Below are positions 51,844 to 59,639 of a stretch of DNA of 64,000 bases, piece by piece. Below the pieces are notes generated by a model. That model searched no databases. It saw only the letters and a list, made by a program, of their open reading frames with translations, and had not been told where the DNA came from. How positions within the stretch are numbered: position 1 is the stretch's first letter; each line of letters opens with the position of its first letter. Location: the NCBI GenBank assembly GCA_043739385.1, contig JAYUED010000195.1, positions 8,988-72,987 of the forward strand. Reading direction: 5' to 3'. The translations under genes and the position numbers were made by a program. The DNA comes from Defluviibacillus sp043739385. GTDB lineage: Bacteria; Pseudomonadota; Gammaproteobacteria; Burkholderiales; Burkholderiaceae_C.

Positions 51844-53700
51844 ATGGCACAGATTGAAATCAAAGTCCCTGACATTGGCGATTTCGCCGAAGTCACTGTT
51901 ATCGAGCTGATGGTTAAACCGGGTGATACCGTCAAGGTAGACCAGTCACTGTTGACGGTGGAGAGCGACAAAGCCTCTATGGAAATTCCTTGCAGTCACG
52001 CTGGTGTGGTGAAGGAATTGCGCGTCAAGCTAGGCGATAAAGTCGCTGAAGGTTCTGTTGTTCTGATGTTGGAAGCCGCAGGCGAGGCCGTGACCATGCC
52101 CGCACCTGCTTCTGCACCAGTTGCTTCAGTCACAAACTCAGCATCTAATCCGGCTGCTGCACTGGTAATATCATCACCTTCAGCTATCACTTCTGTAGCA
52201 TCCACCTATGCGGGTGCCGCTGATCTCGAGTGCGACCTGCTGGTGTTGGGCGCAGGCCCTGGTGGTTACAGCGCCGCCTTCCGTGCAGCTGATTTGGGCC
52301 TCAAAGTCGTTATCGTTGAGCGCTACGCCACCTTGGGCGGTGTGTGCCTGAACGTCGGCTGTATCCCTTCAAAAGCCCTGCTACACGTCGCCTCCGTGAT
52401 GGACGAGGTCAAACACTTTGAAGCGCTCGGTGTTACCTTTGCCGCGCCCGATATTGACCGCGCCAAGCTGCTTGGCCATAAAAACAAAGTCGTTGGCAAG
52501 TTGACTGGTGGTCTGTCTGCCATGGCCAAAATGCGCAAAGTCACCGTGGTGCGAGGCTACGGCGCGTTCCTCGATGCTTTCCATGTACAGGTGGAAGAAA
52601 CCACTGGTACCGCGCAAGAGAAGACTGGCAAAACCCAAACTATTAAATTTAAAAACTGCATCATTGCCGCAGGTAGCCAAGCCGTGCGCCTGCCGTTCAT
52701 GCCCGACGATCCACGTGTCGTGGACTCCACCGGCGCACTCGCCATGGGCACGAACCCGAAGCGCATGTTGATTCTGGGTGGCGGCATCATCGGCTTGGAA
52801 ATGGGCACCGTTTACAGCACCCTGGGCGCACGCCTGGACGTGGTGGAGATGATGGATGGCCTGATGCAAGGCGCTGACCGCGATCTGGTCAAAGTCTGGC
52901 AAAAAATGAACGCCTACCGTTTTGACAACATCATGTTGAACACCAAAACGGTCGGTGCCAAAGCTACCCCTGAAGGTATCGAAGTCACGTTCGCCCCTGC
53001 GGTTGAGGGCGGCACCTGCCCCGCACCGCAGACCTACGATCTAGTCTTGCAAGCCGTAGGCCGTACACCGAATGGCAAAAAGATCGCTGCTGACAAAGCA
53101 GGCGTCACCATCACCGACCGTGGTTTCGTGCCCGTCAACATCCAGATGCGTACCAACGTGCAGCACATCTTTGCTATCGGCGACATCGTGGGTCAACCTA
53201 TGTTGGCCCATAAAGCCGTGCATGAAGCCCATGTGGCAGCAGAAGTCATTGCTGGTGAAATCCAAGGTAACAAAGAGCTCGCCAGTGCCGCTTTCAATGC
53301 CCGCGTCATCCCCAGCGTCGCCTACACGGATCCAGAAGTCGCCTGGGTTGGCCTCACCGAAGACCAGGCTAAAGCGCAAGGCATCAAGGTCAAAAAAGGC
53401 TTGTTTCCCTGGACGGCATCTGGCCGCGCAATTGCGAATGGCCGCGATGAAGGCTTCACCAAACTGCTGTTTGATGACAGCCCCGAAGCCCACGGCCACG
53501 GAAAAATCTTGGGTGGCGGCATCGTTGGCACGCATGCAGGCGACATGATCGGCGAGATTGCGCTGGCGATTGAGATGGGCGCAGACGTGGTGGACATCGG
53601 CAAGACGATTCACCCGCATCCAACGCTAGGCGAGAGTATTGGCATGGCTGCTGAGGTGGCGCATGGGTCTTGCACGGACTTGCCACCGGTTAAGAAGTAG
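51844..53700 (+). CDS. lpdA: Dihydrolipoyl dehydrogenase (E3) with N-terminal lipoyl domain
   Basis: 618 residues. Residues 2-78 are a lipoyl domain (Lys43 in VESDKASMEIP), joined by an Ala/Ser/Pro linker to the flavoenzyme. The latter has the FAD motif GAGPGGYSAAFRAAD, the redox disulfide GGVCLNVGCIPSKAL, the NAD motif GGGIIGLEMG, FAIGDIVGQPMLAHKA and the C-terminal His-Glu region (IHPHPTLGES). It reoxidises dihydrolipoamide with NAD+. Lipoyl-E3 fusions are known in beta-proteobacterial pdh operons. It is the last gene, followed by a terminator. Confidence 0.97.
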   Translation: MAQIEIKVPDIGDFAEVTVIELMVKPGDTVKVDQSLLTVESDKASMEIPCSHAGVVKELRVKLGDKVAEGSVVLMLEAAGEAVTMPAPASAPVASVTNSASNPAAALVISSPSAITSVASTYAGAADLECDLLVLGAGPGGYSAAFRAADLGLKVVIVERYATLGGVCLNVGCIPSKALLHVASVMDEVKHFEALGVTFAAPDIDRAKLLGHKNKVVGKLTGGLSAMAKMRKVTVVRGYGAFLDAFHVQVEETTGTAQEKTGKTQTIKFKNCIIAAGSQAVRLPFMPDDPRVVDSTGALAMGTNPKRMLILGGGIIGLEMGTVYSTLGARLDVVEMMDGLMQGADRDLVKVWQKMNAYRFDNIMLNTKTVGAKATPEGIEVTFAPAVEGGTCPAPQTYDLVLQAVGRTPNGKKIAADKAGVTITDRGFVPVNIQMRTNVQHIFAIGDIVGQPMLAHKAVHEAHVAAEVIAGEIQGNKELASAAFNARVIPSVAYTDPEVAWVGLTEDQAKAQGIKVKKGLFPWTASGRAIANGRDEGFTKLLFDDSPEAHGHGKILGGGIVGTHAGDMIGEIALAIEMGADVVDIGKTIHPHPTLGESIGMAAEVAHGSCTDLPPVKK

Positions 53701-53738
53701 CAGATCAATCGAATCTAGAGGTGTCTCGATAAATGTAG

Positions 53739-53773
53739 AAAAGCCCTGACCCCCAACGGTTAGGGCTTTTTAC
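53739..53773 (+). terminator. Rho-independent terminator of the pdh operon
   Basis: AAAAGCCCTGACC and GGTTAGGGCTTTT form a 13-bp stem (one G-T pair) with a short CCCAAC-type loop and a T-run. It lies 39 bases after the lpdA stop. Confidence 0.88.
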
Positions 53774-53856
53774 GTGGTGCACCCGCAGCGAGTTTGAGCC
53801 AACTTTAGCTATCATTACTCGGTCTGTCCCCCTTACGTTCAAGGGCGCAGATCTGT

Positions 53857-54591
53857 TTACGGGTAGCTTTGGCTATAACGGTAGCCTTGGTATTTGAAAA
53901 TGGCTTCTTTGGGACGGATTTGTTCGACTTGCAGGCCGGGCGCAGGTTCATCGCTTTCGTGGTAAATCTGGCCACTGACGATAAGCATGCGGTTGGCTGG
54001 TGTATTGGCATACACCGCGCCGCTGATGGCAAGCTTGGGTAGCGAAGTCCTTATGTCGTCAGGAAGTTCGCTTATGGCGTAGATGCGGGGTTCATTAGCA
54101 GAGTGCACTGCGGCTGGGGTAGCGTCTGCTTCTTTGCGGCTCACTGTATTGACCAGCGGTGGTTTAGGTTTAGTGACTACCGTTGTTTTTACTGGAGTTT
54201 TCGCGACAACTTGGGGCTTTTTTTCGGAACTACTCTGGGTCGACTCGTCGGTGTTTTGCACCAGAGCAGTTACAGGTTCAGGCGGTGGAGTGGGCGCTTC
54301 GGCTTGCAACAACGCCGGTTTAGACAATGAGGGCAACAATGCTGTTGCTGTTCGAGTTGCTGGCTGCGGTATCGACGCCTGTATAGGTGAGTGGCGATTT
54401 AGCAGTAACCAAAATATGCCTCCCAGCAGCAGCAGGGCTAAACCCATAACTCCATAAAATGCCATTTTGGCGTGCCTTGCAGCTACCAAAATTTCGGGTG
54501 CTTGCCCCATTGTTTGGGTGTGCAGACCCGGCGTTATGCCGCGTTCACGTTCGGCTGCAGATTTCTTCAACGCATCTAGGATGTACGACAT
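53857..54591 (-). CDS. gspB: General secretion pathway protein GspB
   Basis: 244 residues. The N-terminus MSYILDALKKSAAERERG is the usual GspB start. A single membrane span follows (FYGVMGLALLLLGGIFWLLL), then a Pro/Lys/Thr-rich periplasmic linker and a C-terminal T2SSB domain (LPKLAISGAVYANTPANRM, GLQVEQIRPKEAIFKYQG). GspB works with GspA to place the secretin of the type II secretion system in the outer membrane through the peptidoglycan. It starts six bases after gspA. No other gsp gene is in the window. Confidence 0.9.
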   Translation of the reverse strand: MSYILDALKKSAAERERGITPGLHTQTMGQAPEILVAARHAKMAFYGVMGLALLLLGGIFWLLLNRHSPIQASIPQPATRTATALLPSLSKPALLQAEAPTPPPEPVTALVQNTDESTQSSSEKKPQVVAKTPVKTTVVTKPKPPLVNTVSRKEADATPAAVHSANEPRIYAISELPDDIRTSLPKLAISGAVYANTPANRMLIVSGQIYHESDEPAPGLQVEQIRPKEAIFKYQGYRYSQSYP

Positions 54592-54597
54592 AGTCGG

Positions 54598-56421
54598 TTA
54601 CAGCCGCTGCTGTGGTTGCAAGCGCGGTTCAACCACGCCGGTCGCACGGTTGATTTGCATGAAGGTGGTTACCCCTGCTGTGCCGTCAGGTTTCAAGCCG
54701 TGCGCCAGTTGAAAGGCCCGGAGTTTTGCGACCAAGGCCGCATCCAATGTTGCTTTGCTGCTGGGTTTGGGCTCACCGTTGATCTGCGCTAACTTCACGG
54801 CTATCCAGTCTAAGCTCGGCTGCGAGCTGTCGTGGAGAACTTTCGGTGCCTTGGTATTGATTTTGTCTTTGCCTTTGGGCGGTGATGTCGTCTTGGGGGT
54901 ATAGCCGGGAGGCACGCGCCAGAACGTGGCGAAATCGCCTTGCCACAGCTGAGTAAGCACGTCCCGAGACACGGTTTGTGTGTCGGCGCCCATTTGCAAG
55001 CTGGCACCTTGATCGCTCAGGCTGGTTAGCAACGCATAGACTGGCTTTTTGTGATCGTCCATCAGCGTGATGATGCCGGGTCGATTGAGCTGCTGAATTA
55101 GCGGGAGGCTAATGTTTTTAATACGGAAGCAGTGAACCTGGCTTCGCTCTGCAGCTTGGCATGTGTCGCCTGTGCTGGTGGGCAGCTTCCAAGAAGGAGC
55201 CAAAGCGCGCCATGCATCGGTCACGTCACGGGTGGGTGATTTGAAGTGGGTTGTTAGGTCAGCAGCGGTGAGTTTGCTCAAGGGGGCTTTGACTTCGAGG
55301 GGCACTACTTCGAGGTTTTTTAAGTCGGCTTGGCTTGGAGTGATTGGTGGGGGAGCAATACTCGCTCTAGATTGCGATATTTTCGGTTCGTGGCTGACAG
55401 GTGCACTTGTCACGGATTCTGGGGCGCTAGCCTTGTCTGCCCAGCGTGTCCAACCCAACCCTGCGACGGTGATGGCCACAACCAAAAAGGCTAAAGACGC
55501 TGCAGTCTGCCAAGGCTTGCGTAGTAGCCGTATCCACTGTGATGCGGCTTGAAGGCTGGGAAATGAGCCTGGTAATTTGGGGCGTTGTGGTGCTGTGCCG
55601 CCATCGTCAAACACCTCGCCTGCCGCTTGCTCTACTATTTGACGAGAGACGGTGCTGCTGCTGTTGACGTAAGCCCCCAGCAGGGCGCGATCACAAAGTA
55701 AATTGATGCGGCGAGGGATACCACGTGCGAGGCGGTGGACGCGTTGTATCGCAGTGCGTTTAAAAGGATTAGCGCCGGTATGCCCTGCTACGCCCAACCG
55801 GTGAGTAATGTAGCCCGCAGTTTCAGTCTCGGTTAAGGCTCCGAGGTGAAAGCGGGCGATAACCCGCTGTGCCAATTGCTCTAAGTCGGGCTGCGCAATC
55901 ATACGGCGCAGTTCGGGCTGGCCGATCAAGATGATTTGCAGTAGCTTGCGTTCACTGGTTTCCAGATTGGTCAGCAAACGTAGCTGCTCTAGTACGTCGG
56001 GGAACAGATTCTGTGCCTCATCAATGATGAGAATATTGTTTTGTCCGGCAGCATGGCTGTCCAGCAGGTACGCGTTGAGCGGGTCTAAGCAGTCTTTTGC
56101 CGTCTCTGGCCCCGGCTGACGAGCTGGGTGCGGTAGGTTGAATTCATCGCAAATAGTTTGCAGAAGCTCCAAGGTATTAAGCTTGGGATTAAGAATGTAA
56201 GCAACATTACAGTTTGCCGGAATCTGCTCTAAAAAGCAGCGGCACACCGTGGTTTTGCCAGCACCAATTTCACCTGTGAGCAGCACGAAGCCACCGCCTG
56301 CACTCAATCCGTAGAGCAAATGAGCCAAAGCCTCCCGGTGACGCTCGCTCATAAAGAGGTAGCGCGGATCAGGAGCAATGGAAAAGGGGCTTTGTTTCAG
56401 GCCAAAGAATTCAGCGTACAT
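54598..56421 (-). CDS. gspA: GspA/ExeA-type AAA ATPase with peptidoglycan-binding end
   Basis: 607 residues. The N-terminus MYAEFFGLKQSPFSIAPDPR is the ExeA signature. Residues ~45-260 are an AAA ATPase: Walker A GEIGAGKTT, Walker B ILIIDEAQNL and a sensor R region. A membrane span lies near 305-325 (TAASLAFLVVAITVAGLG). The periplasmic part ends in a peptidoglycan-binding domain (VAKLRAFQLAHGLKPDGTAG). With GspB it remodels the cell wall to let the type II secretin assemble. Together they form a two-gene operon. Confidence 0.92.
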   Translation of the reverse strand: MYAEFFGLKQSPFSIAPDPRYLFMSERHREALAHLLYGLSAGGGFVLLTGEIGAGKTTVCRCFLEQIPANCNVAYILNPKLNTLELLQTICDEFNLPHPARQPGPETAKDCLDPLNAYLLDSHAAGQNNILIIDEAQNLFPDVLEQLRLLTNLETSERKLLQIILIGQPELRRMIAQPDLEQLAQRVIARFHLGALTETETAGYITHRLGVAGHTGANPFKRTAIQRVHRLARGIPRRINLLCDRALLGAYVNSSSTVSRQIVEQAAGEVFDDGGTAPQRPKLPGSFPSLQAASQWIRLLRKPWQTAASLAFLVVAITVAGLGWTRWADKASAPESVTSAPVSHEPKISQSRASIAPPPITPSQADLKNLEVVPLEVKAPLSKLTAADLTTHFKSPTRDVTDAWRALAPSWKLPTSTGDTCQAAERSQVHCFRIKNISLPLIQQLNRPGIITLMDDHKKPVYALLTSLSDQGASLQMGADTQTVSRDVLTQLWQGDFATFWRVPPGYTPKTTSPPKGKDKINTKAPKVLHDSSQPSLDWIAVKLAQINGEPKPSSKATLDAALVAKLRAFQLAHGLKPDGTAGVTTFMQINRATGVVEPRLQPQQRL

Positions 56422-56518
56422 ACCCCGAGGATAAAGGGTTGCGGGCTGATGGCCTTAAGCGGGTGCATTAACCGGAAGCAAGAGTGCGCCGCCGGCTAAT
56501 GTTGTTACTCGTAGGAGA

Positions 56519-56758
56519 TCAGTTTTGAGCAGCCAAGGCCTCGTCCATGGCCTTGCAGTTAGGCGCGCATACGGCTTGGGCTTTGCCCAGGACATTGCGG
56601 GTCTTCATCAGCGAACGGGTACGGTGTTTACCGCACAAGAAGCATGACATGGTGGCACTGCCTAGTGAGGCACCGGCTTTGAAGGGTGAACCTGAAGGCT
56701 TGGATTTATAACGTAAACCATCAGCAAGTACGGCTGTTTTGACCTCGGGCTTAGACAT
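56519..56758 (-). CDS. Small zinc-ribbon-like conserved protein
   Basis: 79 residues. Two cysteine pairs, SCFLCGKHRTRS and VCAPNCKAMDE, about 25 residues apart suggest a metal-binding ribbon or knuckle. The N-terminal half is basic and low complexity (RYKSKPSGSPFKAG). No signal peptide is present. I do not know its function. It lies alone, upstream of gspA on the same strand. The spacer 56759-57007 after it holds no gene I can support. Confidence 0.65.
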   Translation of the reverse strand: MSKPEVKTAVLADGLRYKSKPSGSPFKAGASLGSATMSCFLCGKHRTRSLMKTRNVLGKAQAVCAPNCKAMDEALAAQN

Positions 56759-57007
56759 GGACAGAGCTTTCCGTTGAGAGTTGCAGGGCTGGTGCGCGAA
56801 TGCTGGCCGGAGCGGCGTGCATGGCGGTTGAGGTAAAGAGGTTCATTCAGTTTGAAGTGGAGTCTGATTGCTTGTCTGCAAGTCAGGGGTGTGCGAGAGA
56901 GCTTAGCGTTGTGGGCTGGGTGGTCTCTCTGTGGCGGCTTCCATGTTGACAACAAACCGGATAAACGGATTTTACCATTGGCCCAGATCTTCGCCCAGGC
57001 CTCTTCT

Positions 57008-58228
57008 TCAGCGGCCCTGTTCTTTCAGGTACATGCTACGTGCAGCGAGCGCGGTGTCGGTGAAGTCAGTGAACAGACCATCGACACCCAAACGGTAGTA
57101 AGCCAAGACTTCATTTTTACCCTCTCCCTTGTAATCTGTAGCCAGGCGACGGGATTCATTGCGGAATGTGAAGGGGTGGACAAACAACCCAGCTTTGTGT
57201 GCATCGGCAACCAGCGTGGTGGGAGCTGCGGAGACGGTGTCTGCATCGTTAATTTTGCCGTCGCCATTCATGTCCATTGCCTTGCCATCTGCGCCAAGCG
57301 TACCTTTAACGCTGATGATAAAGCGCTTCCAGGGACCAATGCCGTCAGCGTAGGTCTTGATTTCGGCCAAACCTGCGGGTGTAACCATGGCGTCAAAGTT
57401 GCGCTTGTCACCGGCCAATGTCCAATCGTAAGGACGATCACTGGGAACTGCAAACGTGACTTTGCCTGTTCGCAAGTCCACGCTGTCGCCATCGATCAGC
57501 TGTATCAACTTGGTGTTCAGTCCTTTACTTTTCATGTACTTGAGGCTGCCTGGCTCGAAAGACTGAACGTAGATGGGCGCAGATTTGGTGTTCCAGCCCT
57601 CGGCCTTGATGATGGCGATGAGCTTGTCTTCCAAAGGCAGGCCCAAGCTTGCGAAGTAGGTGGGGTTTTTTGTTTCAGGGTAGATCGCAATGGTGCGTCC
57701 TATACTCTTGGACTGGGCTTTGGCCAAGTCCACAACCTCTTGGAATGTGGGTATTTTGTACAAACCGTTGAACTGCTGAGGACGCTCAGCATCGGTAGAA
57801 ATGGCACCCAGTGTTTTAATTTCAGCCAGGGTGAAGTCGTCCGAGAACCAGCCGGTTTGGGTTTCACCATCGACTTTGATGGTTTTTTTGCGCGCTGCAA
57901 ATTCAGGGTGCTTAGCCACGTCGGTGCTGATGGCCAGATTAGGGTCATGGCGCGTTATCAGCACACCGTCTTTGGTGGAGATCAAGTCCATTTCAATAAC
58001 ATCAGCGCCGAGTTCAATAGCGCGCAAATAGCCTTCCAAGGTTTCTTCGGGCAGGTAGCCTGATGCTCCTCTGTGGGCCACTACAAGTGGTGCCTTGCCA
58101 TCCAATGTGAGCAAGTTCACCATGTGCGAAGTATTGGGCGTGCTACACGCTGTCAGCGCTAAAGCGCTCAATGCAGCAACCAGCGAAATAGTTTTACGAG
58201 GGTTAGGGGGGGTGAAGGTAGTGAGCAT
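57008..58228 (-). CDS. Periplasmic glycerophosphodiester phosphodiesterase lipoprotein
   Basis: I chose the ATG at 58228 (MLTTFTPPNPRKT), giving 406 residues. The signal peptide ends in a lipobox (LTACS). The GDPD domain has VVAHRGASGYLPEETLEGY (catalytic His and Arg), IEMDLISTKDGVLITRHDPNL (metal-binding Glu and Asp, second His) and YPETKNP (third Glu). It hydrolyses glycerophosphodiesters to glycerol-3-phosphate and an alcohol, as GlpQ does. A stretch DMNGDGKINDAD near residue 325 is a classic EF-hand loop, suggesting calcium binding. No glp transport genes are nearby. Confidence 0.92.
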   Translation of the reverse strand: MLTTFTPPNPRKTISLVAALSALALTACSTPNTSHMVNLLTLDGKAPLVVAHRGASGYLPEETLEGYLRAIELGADVIEMDLISTKDGVLITRHDPNLAISTDVAKHPEFAARKKTIKVDGETQTGWFSDDFTLAEIKTLGAISTDAERPQQFNGLYKIPTFQEVVDLAKAQSKSIGRTIAIYPETKNPTYFASLGLPLEDKLIAIIKAEGWNTKSAPIYVQSFEPGSLKYMKSKGLNTKLIQLIDGDSVDLRTGKVTFAVPSDRPYDWTLAGDKRNFDAMVTPAGLAEIKTYADGIGPWKRFIISVKGTLGADGKAMDMNGDGKINDADTVSAAPTTLVADAHKAGLFVHPFTFRNESRRLATDYKGEGKNEVLAYYRLGVDGLFTDFTDTALAARSMYLKEQGR

Positions 58229-58415
58229 GGCAGCAGTTCCTTGCAAATAAAGCAATCATCGTACCCGGTAGATATGACAGTTTGGAACATGACTGAGGTG
58301 CTCGAATAGGTCGAGGTTACGAAAAGAAAGCGCTTACTTGCAAAAAGAGGTTTCATGTCTGTGCGGCAGCAAATGACCAGTAGTTGTGCAATGTGTGATG
58401 ACTGAAAGTTGTACG

Positions 58416-58439
58416 GTTACAATTATTACTCGTTGTAAC
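58416..58439. repeat. Inverted repeat in the leader of the binding-protein gene
   Basis: GTTACAA (58416-58422) and TTGTAAC (58433-58439) are exact complements ten bases apart, and TTGTAAC recurs near 58480. The 308-base spacer 58229-58536 otherwise holds no gene. It may be an operator for the divergent or the downstream genes. Confidence 0.4.
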
Positions 58440-58536
58440 ATCGACTTATTCACATAGCTTATCCAAATCTTCATATATTTGTAACGCTGAATATGCTGTC
58501 CCCTGTTCTTGGCTGAGATTTATAACAAAGAGCAAG

Positions 58537-59625
58537 ATGAATCATTGGATAGCTTTTTTAGCGGGCCTGTTTCTGACCATTCCTTCTTTTGCCTTGTCGG
58601 TGGCCTTTATTAACCCCGGACAATCGAACGAAGCCTATTGGGTTTCGGTTGCTGAATCCATGAAGGTGGCGGCAGGCAGTCTGGGGATTACGCTTGAAAT
58701 GCGCTTTATTGAGCGGGATCACCAACGCGCTCTGGCAATAGCTCAGGAAATTGCCGATCGTCCGAAAGCTGCGCGACCTGATTACGTCATTCTGACTAAT
58801 GACTATGACCTTGGCCTGAAGCAATTGCAGCTTCTTGAGGGTAGCGGAATTCGCTGCTTTTTTGCATTCAGTCCACCCGGTGCAGCAGCACGGCAAGAGA
58901 TCGGTGGGCCTCGTCAGTTTTACAAAAACTGGATCGGCTCTCTGCAACCGCACGCCGCCGATGCCGGTTACCTGACGGCAAAAAGCCTAATTGCCAAGGG
59001 CCGCGCAGCCAAGGCACAAGGGCCTGATGGAAAGCTGCATCTGCTTGCCATCGCGGGTGACCGCTCCACAGCGGTCTCTATTGAGCGCAATGAAGGGATG
59101 CGTCGTGCTGTCAGCGATGCGGGTGATGTGGTGTTAGACCAAGAAGTTTATGCAGACTGGAACCGCGGTAAGGCTATGGAGCAAAGTGATGTCCTGTTTC
59201 GCCGCTACCCCTCTACCCGGTTGATTTGGACGGGCAGTGACCAGATGGCCTTTGGTGCCATGAAGAGCTGGGAAAAGCGCGGTGGTAAACCTGGTCAGGA
59301 TGCCTGGTTTAGCGGGATCAATACATCTCGAGAAGCGATGGAGGCCATTAAATCAGGTCAATTGACGGCGTTGGCTGGTGGACACTTTCTCGTTGGTGCT
59401 TGGTCCTTGGTCATGATTTATGACTATGCCAATGGGCACGATTTTGCAAGCGAGGGCCTTGAGCTTGATCGCCCCATGTTCGCCTTGTTTGACGCTGAAG
59501 GCGCAGACCGTTTTCTTACGCGATTTGGAAGTGGCTATGGCAGCATTGATTTTCGCATGTACAGCAAGTCGTGGAACCCGCAAATCAAACGTTACAACTT
59601 TTCCTTTGCACAGCTCATGCGCTGA
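58537..59625 (+). CDS. Periplasmic solute-binding protein (LacI/RbsB fold) partnered with GGDEF-EAL protein
   Basis: 362 residues. Residues 1-20 are a signal peptide (WIAFLAGLFLTIPSFALS). The mature part has the type-1 periplasmic binding fold: SVAFINPGQSNEAYWVSVAESMKVAA, an RALAIAQEIADRP helix, DYVILTNDYDLGLKQLQLLEG and RLIWTGSDQMAFGAMKSWEKR. No ABC permease or ATPase is nearby. The gene ends 14 bases before a membrane GGDEF-EAL protein with a periplasmic domain, so it is likely a sensory rather than a transport receptor that changes c-di-GMP output when ligand is bound, much as LuxP works with LuxQ. Confidence 0.8.
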   Translation: MNHWIAFLAGLFLTIPSFALSVAFINPGQSNEAYWVSVAESMKVAAGSLGITLEMRFIERDHQRALAIAQEIADRPKAARPDYVILTNDYDLGLKQLQLLEGSGIRCFFAFSPPGAAARQEIGGPRQFYKNWIGSLQPHAADAGYLTAKSLIAKGRAAKAQGPDGKLHLLAIAGDRSTAVSIERNEGMRRAVSDAGDVVLDQEVYADWNRGKAMEQSDVLFRRYPSTRLIWTGSDQMAFGAMKSWEKRGGKPGQDAWFSGINTSREAMEAIKSGQLTALAGGHFLVGAWSLVMIYDYANGHDFASEGLELDRPMFALFDAEGADRFLTRFGSGYGSIDFRMYSKSWNPQIKRYNFSFAQLMR

Positions 59626-59639
59626 AACTGTTGTAAACA

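Noticed and set aside
56852..58063. 403-codon open frame opposite the glycerophosphodiesterase gene
   Set aside because: It is an antisense shadow of a well-supported enzyme, has Cys/Val/Phe-rich random composition and no family motif.
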